A DNA stretch of 64,000 bases from Microbacterium paraoxydans (GTDB taxonomy: Bacteria; Actinomycetota; Actinomycetes; Actinomycetales; Microbacteriaceae): NCBI RefSeq assembly GCF_020524545.1, contig NZ_JAIVLG010000002.1:186001-250000 (forward strand), given 5' to 3'. This document shows positions 59,277-64,000 of the stretch, one piece after another. Every line of letters starts with the position of its first letter. The first letter of the stretch is position 1. The position numbers and the translations under genes are program-made. The notes under the pieces were generated by a model that searched no databases, was not told the origin of the DNA, and saw nothing but the letters and a program-made list of their open reading frames with translations.

Positions 59277-61262
59277 GTGACTCCGTTCGTCTGGATCGCC
59301 GCGACGGTATCGTGCACAGTCAGCCTGGTAGCTGTCATCGGGCTCCGCCCGCTGTTGCGCCGGTACGCCGTCGTCGACACGCCCACTGATCGGTCGTCTC
59401 ACACGCAGACGACTCTCCGCGGCGGAGGAATCGCCCCGATGCTGGGGGTGTTCGTAGGCACGCTCGTCGCTGTGCTCGCGCCGGACGGCCTCGCGGCGAG
59501 CGTGATGATCGCCGTCGTCGCCGGATCACTCCTTTCAGCGGTGCTGGGCCTGATCGAGGATGTGCGCGGGCTCAGAGTCCCCGTCCGAGCGTTCGGACAA
59601 CTCATCGCCGGCGTGGCCGTCAGCCTCCCGCTCGCTCTGATATTCGAGCAGCCGTGGTGGCTCGCCGTCGGAGCAGCAATCGCCATCGCCGCATTCATCA
59701 ACATCGCCAACTTCATGGATGGAATCAACGGCATCTCCGGCGTGCACGCCATCCTGATCGGCGGAGCCTATGCCATCGTCGGTGCGCTTGCCGGCCTGCC
59801 ATGGGCGACCGCGCTCGGTCTGATCGTCGCCGGTGCATTCCTCGGGTTCCTTCCTTGGAACATCACGAAACCGGGACTGTTCCTCGGCGACGTCGGCAGC
59901 TATCTCCTCGGCGCCGTCATCTGCGCGATCGGCATCGCGATCTGGTGGGCCGGTGTCCAGCCGGTCGTCGCAGTCGCTCCTCTCTCGATCTATCTCGCCG
60001 ACACGCTCTTCACGCTCGGCAGGCGCGCATCGCGGGGCGAGGCCATCCTGCAGTCGCACCGTTCCCACCTCTATCAGCGCCTCACCGACACGGGCCTCGG
60101 TCACGCGGCGGCGACGGGCATCGTCGGCTGCTTCACCCTTCTCACGAGTGCGGTCGGCGTCGCCGCAGTGGCAGGGGTCATCGCCGAATGGCTCGCGTGG
60201 GTCCTGCTCATCCTGCTCTGCGCGCTCTACATCGCACTACCGCGTTTGCGCGGAAGTCGCATCGCACCGCCGACGTCCATGGCGGTCCCCGCGATCGCCG
60301 CGCCGGAACCGGCCGTGATGCGCCCCGACCACGCACCGCGCGTGTGGGCGGTGACCGGCTCGACCGGATTCGTCGGCGGGGCGGTCGTCGCGCGCCTGCG
60401 TCGGGACGGCGTGGAGGTGCGCACCGTGCAGGCGCCGCGCCTGCGGTTGCCCGTCGAGGTGGACTCGCCGAGCGCCATCGCAGACCACGCAGCGCACAGC
60501 GAGACGCGCGTGGAACTCGCGGCGCAGCTTGAGGGAGTCGACGTGGTGATCAACGCCGCCGGGCTCGCCACTCCGGGCGCGCCGCCCACTGCGGAACTCT
60601 ACGGAGCCAACGCGCTCCTCCCTGCGGTGGTGCTCCAGGCCGCAACCGACGCGTCGGTGCAGCGCGTGATCCATCTCAGTTCAGCGGCGGTGCAGGGCCA
60701 CCGCCCTGTGATAGACGAGAGCATCGAGGCACAGCCGTTCTCACCGTACTCGCGCTCCAAGGCCCTCGGCGAACGCGCTTTCTTCAGTGTGCCGAGGGCG
60801 GATGACGTCGACGCAGTGGTCATCCGGGCGACGAGCGTGCAGGGGCCCGGCAGGGCGACGACGGACTCCCTCCGCCGCGTCGCGCGATCAGCACTCGCCT
60901 CGGTCGCCGGCGACGGCAGCCGGTCCACCGTCGTGAGCAGCATCGACGGGTTGGTCGACTTCATCGTCGATGTCTCGACGTCCACGAGTGTCGTCGGGCC
61001 GATCATGCTGCAGCCGTGGGAAGGCCTGTCGACCGCCGACGTCCTCCGCGAAGCCCGCGGCTCCGAGCCGCGGCACCTGCCGCCCTGGTTATGCCATATG
61101 GTGCTCGGCTCCGCGCGACTGGTCGGGCGTGTGGTGCCGGAGGTCGCCGGCATCGAACGCCGGGTGGCCCTGATGTGGTTCGGACAGGCGCAATCCTCGG
61201 CCTTCGCTGCGGAGTTCTCCGCGGACTCGGACAGGCTGCGGCGGATTCTCCGCGGGACCTGA
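59277..61262 (+). CDS. Fusion: polyprenyl-phosphate sugar-1-phosphate transferase + SDR epimerase
   Basis: 661 aa, GTG start. Residues 1-330: WecA/MraY-type integral enzyme with VDTPTDRSSHTQTTLRGGG, NIANFMDGINGISG (catalytic Asp region), FLGDVGSYLLGAVI and SHRSHLYQRLTDTGL. This would transfer sugar phosphate to undecaprenyl phosphate. Residues about 350-661: an SDR domain, VWAVTGSTGFVGGAVVARL, DVVINAAGLATPGAP, SSAAVQGHRPVID and YSRSKALGERAF (Tyr-x3-Lys). Codon use is uniform across the junction and there is no stop, so it is a true fusion. It couples sugar modification to lipid loading. Confidence 0.9.
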   Translation: MTPFVWIAATVSCTVSLVAVIGLRPLLRRYAVVDTPTDRSSHTQTTLRGGGIAPMLGVFVGTLVAVLAPDGLAASVMIAVVAGSLLSAVLGLIEDVRGLRVPVRAFGQLIAGVAVSLPLALIFEQPWWLAVGAAIAIAAFINIANFMDGINGISGVHAILIGGAYAIVGALAGLPWATALGLIVAGAFLGFLPWNITKPGLFLGDVGSYLLGAVICAIGIAIWWAGVQPVVAVAPLSIYLADTLFTLGRRASRGEAILQSHRSHLYQRLTDTGLGHAAATGIVGCFTLLTSAVGVAAVAGVIAEWLAWVLLILLCALYIALPRLRGSRIAPPTSMAVPAIAAPEPAVMRPDHAPRVWAVTGSTGFVGGAVVARLRRDGVEVRTVQAPRLRLPVEVDSPSAIADHAAHSETRVELAAQLEGVDVVINAAGLATPGAPPTAELYGANALLPAVVLQAATDASVQRVIHLSSAAVQGHRPVIDESIEAQPFSPYSRSKALGERAFFSVPRADDVDAVVIRATSVQGPGRATTDSLRRVARSALASVAGDGSRSTVVSSIDGLVDFIVDVSTSTSVVGPIMLQPWEGLSTADVLREARGSEPRHLPPWLCHMVLGSARLVGRVVPEVAGIERRVALMWFGQAQSSAFAAEFSADSDRLRRILRGT

Positions 61263-61308
61263 CGCCGATTACGCTCGAATCGATACACACACGACGGAAA
61301 GAGGACGC

Positions 61309-62244
61309 ATGACCGTGCTGATCACGGGGGGCGCCGGCTTCATCGGCTCCAACCTCGCTCGCCACATCAACCGGGTGTCGCCCGACACCGAGGTCCGGGT
61401 CTTCGACGACCTGAGCACGGGTCGCAGAGACAACCTGGAGGGCGTCCGCGCGGAGTTCGTCGAAGGATCGCTGACCGATGTCGACGCCGTCGTCGCCGCC
61501 GCCGACGGCGTGACGGCGATCGCGCACCTGGGCGCGCTGGGCAGCGTCCCCCGCTCGGTCGACAACCCGCTCGGCAGCCACGACGCCAACCTCACCGGCA
61601 CGCTGAACCTGCTCGAGGCCGCCCGCTCGCACGGAGCCTACGTGACCTTCGCCTCGTCCAGCTCTGTGTACGGCGCCAACACGACGCTGCCGAAGTCGGA
61701 GTTCGACTGGACGCGCCCGATGAGTCCTTACGCTGTCACGAAGCTCGGTGCCGAGGCATACGTGCTCGCATACAGCCACTCCTACGGACTGCCGACGCTG
61801 GCCTTCCGCTTCTTCAACGTGTACGGTCCCTACCAGCCGGCCGACCATGCCTACGCCGCGGTCATCCCTCGGTTCCTCGACGCGGCGCTCAGCGGTAGGC
61901 CGGCGGTGATTCATGGCGATGGTCAGCAATCGCGCGACTTCACCCACGTCGACACCGTGTGCCAGACGCTGTGGTCGGCCATCGAGCGCCGTCTCGACCT
62001 CCCCGACCCGGTGAATCTCGCCTTCGGCACGCGCACGACTCTGCTGGAGCTGCTCGACGTGATGGAAGACGAACTCGGGCAACCGATCGCGCGCACCCAC
62101 GTCGAGCCGCGAGCCGGCGATGTCAGGGCCTCGCAGTCCGATGGCGTGCGTCTGCGGGAGTTCTTCCCCGACGTGGCTTCCACGCCCCTCCGGGAAGGGA
62201 TCGCGTCGACCGTCGACTGGTTCCGCCGAACGACCGCGCCCTGA
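61309..62244 (+). CDS. GalE-like NAD-dependent epimerase/dehydratase
   Basis: 311 aa. TGGAGFIGSNLARHI (NAD loop), DLSTGRRDNLEGV, SSSSVYGANTTLPKSE (Ser), YAVTKLGAEAY (Tyr-x3-Lys catalytic pair) and FFNVYGPYQPADHAYAAVIP identify a UDP-sugar 4-epimerase family member. Last base of its TGA is the first base of the next ATG. Substrate (Glc/Gal, GlcNAc/GalNAc or uronate) not decided by sequence. Confidence 0.93.
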   Translation: MTVLITGGAGFIGSNLARHINRVSPDTEVRVFDDLSTGRRDNLEGVRAEFVEGSLTDVDAVVAAADGVTAIAHLGALGSVPRSVDNPLGSHDANLTGTLNLLEAARSHGAYVTFASSSSVYGANTTLPKSEFDWTRPMSPYAVTKLGAEAYVLAYSHSYGLPTLAFRFFNVYGPYQPADHAYAAVIPRFLDAALSGRPAVIHGDGQQSRDFTHVDTVCQTLWSAIERRLDLPDPVNLAFGTRTTLLELLDVMEDELGQPIARTHVEPRAGDVRASQSDGVRLREFFPDVASTPLREGIASTVDWFRRTTAP

Positions 62245-63398
62245 TGCCGAAATCCATCGTTCTGGCGACGACCGTCGATGTCTCACTCGGATTGCTCAAG
62301 GGCTATCCGTCCTTCCTGGTGGCACAGGGGTGGGATGTTCACGTCGTCTCCTCGGGGGGAGAGCGCCTCGCGGCGCTCGGCGAGCTCGACGGGGTGACCG
62401 TGCACGCGATCCCGATGCGCCGCGCTCCTTCGCCCTTCGCCGACGCCGCCGCGCTGCTGGCCTGGGTGCGGCTGCTTCGGAAGCTCAGCCCGGACGCCGT
62501 CTCGCTCGGCACCCCGAAAGCGAGCCTGCTCGGGCTCGTCGCGGCGAGGATGCGGCGTGTTCCCGTGCGGCAGTACATCCTCCGTGGGCTCCGTCTGCAC
62601 ACGACGCGCGGCCTGCTGCGGAGGATCCTCTGGTTGAGCGAGCGCGCCGCGATCGCGATGTCGACCGACGTGGTGGCGGTGAGTCGAAGTCTGCGCGATG
62701 AGGCGGTGGACCTCGGCCTCGACCGCCGCGGCAGGATGAGCGTCGTCGGGGAGGGGAGCTCGAACGGCATCGACCTGGAGCAGTTCGACGCCGGGCGGTT
62801 CACCACTGCGGAGACCGAGCAGCGTGCGGCGTCGCTGGCGCTGCGACCGGGAGTGCCGACGATCGGGTTCGTCGGCAGGCTCACCAGGGACAAAGGCATC
62901 GACACCTTGCTGAAGGCCGTCGAACGCGTCCAGGTCGCCACTCCGGTCGATCTGCTCCTCATCGGCGGGTTCGACGATGAGGAGGCGGAGTCGTGGATTG
63001 ACGGTGCCCGCTCACGCGGCGTGCACGTGACGGTGGTCGACCATGTGGCCGACCCGGCCCCGTACATCGCCATGTTCGATGTCGCATGCATCCCCTCGCT
63101 GCGGGAGGGATTCTGCAATGCGGCGGCCGAAGCATCGGCGATGGGTGTCCCCGTCGTGGGAACGCGGGTCACCGGAATGGTTGATCCCATCCTCGACGGC
63201 GAGACGGGTCTGCTTTCCGCACCGGGCGACGATCGGGCGCTGGCGGCGCACTTGTCCGCGCTGCTGACGGACCCGGAGAGGGCGGCGGACCTCGGGCGCG
63301 CAGGCGCCGTCTTCATCCGCGACAACTACGAACGCTCCTCCGTGCAGAGCCGCTACGAGGCACGGCTGGCCGCCTCGACGACAGGGACGGATTCATGA
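62244..63398 (+). CDS. GT4-family glycosyltransferase
   Basis: 384 aa; ATG 62244 fixed by TGATG overlap. GT-B fold: SLGTPKASLLGLVAARM in the acceptor half; PTIGFVGRLTRDKGIDTLLK and IPSLREGFCNAAAEASAMGV (E-x7-E donor-binding motif) in the donor half. Adds a sugar to the growing repeat unit. Overlaps the next gene by 4 nt (ATGA). Confidence 0.93.
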   Translation: MPKSIVLATTVDVSLGLLKGYPSFLVAQGWDVHVVSSGGERLAALGELDGVTVHAIPMRRAPSPFADAAALLAWVRLLRKLSPDAVSLGTPKASLLGLVAARMRRVPVRQYILRGLRLHTTRGLLRRILWLSERAAIAMSTDVVAVSRSLRDEAVDLGLDRRGRMSVVGEGSSNGIDLEQFDAGRFTTAETEQRAASLALRPGVPTIGFVGRLTRDKGIDTLLKAVERVQVATPVDLLLIGGFDDEEAESWIDGARSRGVHVTVVDHVADPAPYIAMFDVACIPSLREGFCNAAAEASAMGVPVVGTRVTGMVDPILDGETGLLSAPGDDRALAAHLSALLTDPERAADLGRAGAVFIRDNYERSSVQSRYEARLAASTTGTDS

Positions 63399-64000
63399 CG
63401 ACCGCGCAGGATTCACCCGGAGGGCGATCGTCCACCTCCTCGTCGCGGCCGATCATGCAGGTCTTCTCTGCGCTCGATCGTGGGGGAGCGGAGCTGCGGA
63501 CGATCGACATCCTGCGTGCAAGCGGGACGTCCGTGCAGTTCCTCGCGGCATCCGGACGTGTGGGTGCTCTCGACGAAACGCTCGAGCGCGAGGGGCACAC
63601 GATCCACCGGCTGCGCGTGCGCGGACCGGTCAGCGCTGTCAAGGCCGCGCGCTTGATTCGGCGTCAGGGTATCGAGGTGGTGCACGCGCACCTCGGCGGC
63701 GCATCGGGAATGATCCTCGTCGCGGCGTGGGCCGGTGGTGCGCGCGTGCGCATCGCGCACAGCAGGAGTGATGGGGTTGGGGGGCGATCTACCCCGCTCA
63801 AGCGCACCTATCTCGCACTCTCGCGTGCGCTCGTCCGCGTCTTCGCGACCGACATCGTCGGTGTGAGCCCGTCGGCGCTGGAGGGCTCAGGACTCCTCCG
63901 GGGAAAGTGGCGGACCAGGGCGACCGTGATTCCCAATGGCCTCGATGCCGCCGCACTCCGCCTGCGTGCGGAGCAGGGGAGGGGCGATCGTGAAGAGGCC
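63395..64000 (+). CDS. GT4-family glycosyltransferase (5' part)
   Basis: ATG 63395 overlaps the previous stop (ATGA). The 202 residues in the window carry IMQVFSALDRGGAELRTIDI, RRQGIEVVHAHLGGASGMIL, VRIAHSRSDG and ATVIPNGLD, the acceptor half and linker of a GT-B glycosyltransferase. The donor half lies beyond the right edge. Same operon as the preceding glycosyltransferase. Confidence 0.9.
   Translation, partial: MTTAQDSPGGRSSTSSSRPIMQVFSALDRGGAELRTIDILRASGTSVQFLAASGRVGALDETLEREGHTIHRLRVRGPVSAVKAARLIRRQGIEVVHAHLGGASGMILVAAWAGGARVRIAHSRSDGVGGRSTPLKRTYLALSRALVRVFATDIVGVSPSALEGSGLLRGKWRTRATVIPNGLDAAALRLRAEQGRGDREEA

Noticed and set aside
57038..59386. 782-aa minus-strand open frame opposite the CapD-type gene
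   Set aside because: No family motifs and typical third-position GC shadow of the plus-strand gene.
1..64000. CRISPR array or phage structural genes
   Set aside because: No regularly spaced repeat set and no capsid, tail, terminase or integrase motif was seen on either strand.

Overview
This is high-GC actinobacterial chromosome, most likely Microbacteriaceae and probably Microbacterium. The evidence is the strong G/C third-position bias, frequent GTG starts, the rpoC tail, the rplM-rpsI-glmM order, the FBP-type EF-G-binding protein and an Asp23/AmaP envelope operon with its own ECF sigma factor. No rRNA, CRISPR array, phage gene or integrase was seen.

Layout. (1) 1-3760 is backbone: the 3' end of rpoC, a PfkB sugar kinase and tRNA-Tyr, with strong terminators and a 59-bp perfect palindrome after rpoC. 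(2) About 3.8-22.5 kb is an accessory region directly downstream of tRNA-Tyr. It holds a frameshifted gene; a coupled pair encoding a GHKL ATPase and an orotate-PRTase-like protein; an IS3-family element; an MBL-fold protein followed by a TIR-domain protein; an Orc/Cdc6-like AAA+ ATPase; a coupled pair whose second gene encodes a protein with two RusA-like motif sets; an OST-HTH (LOTUS) protein followed by an unknown 409-aa protein; and several gene relics (GH30, an unknown 201-codon gene, an MmyB-type regulator head-to-head with DUF2255). The mix resembles a defence island, though no part matches a described system that I can name with certainty. (3) 22.7-31 kb is catabolic: a sulfatase, a truncated transporter, then a LacI regulator, an ABC sugar importer and a beta-propeller glycosidase. 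(4) 31-37.5 kb carries an FBP-type zinc-finger protein, an enoyl-CoA hydratase, a membrane protein, an inositol-monophosphatase family enzyme, an M23 peptidase, tRNA-Thr and tRNA-Met, a DUF3800-like gene between att-like repeats, and rhamnose mutarotase.

(5) 37.7-41.8 kb is an Asp23/Gls24-AmaP envelope-stress cluster: two Asp23-like proteins, a DUF2273-like peptide, two membrane proteins, a CsbD-like protein, an ECF sigma factor, and a further Asp23-like protein translationally coupled to the sigma factor. (6) 41.8-50.3 kb holds a QorR/Qor2-like redox pair, an APC-family transporter, truA, an orphan ESAT-6-like protein, an EEP-family hydrolase, rplM-rpsI and glmM.

(7) 50.3-64 kb is a polysaccharide locus: a polytopic membrane protein and a GT2 glycosyltransferase, a GtrA protein, two paralogous Wzz/BY-kinase proteins, a CapD/FlaA1-type dehydratase, a fusion of a polyprenyl-phosphate sugar-phosphate transferase with an SDR epimerase, a GalE-like epimerase and two GT4 glycosyltransferases, the last cut by the window end. 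Together these would make activated sugars, start a lipid-linked repeat unit, extend it, and control chain length and export.
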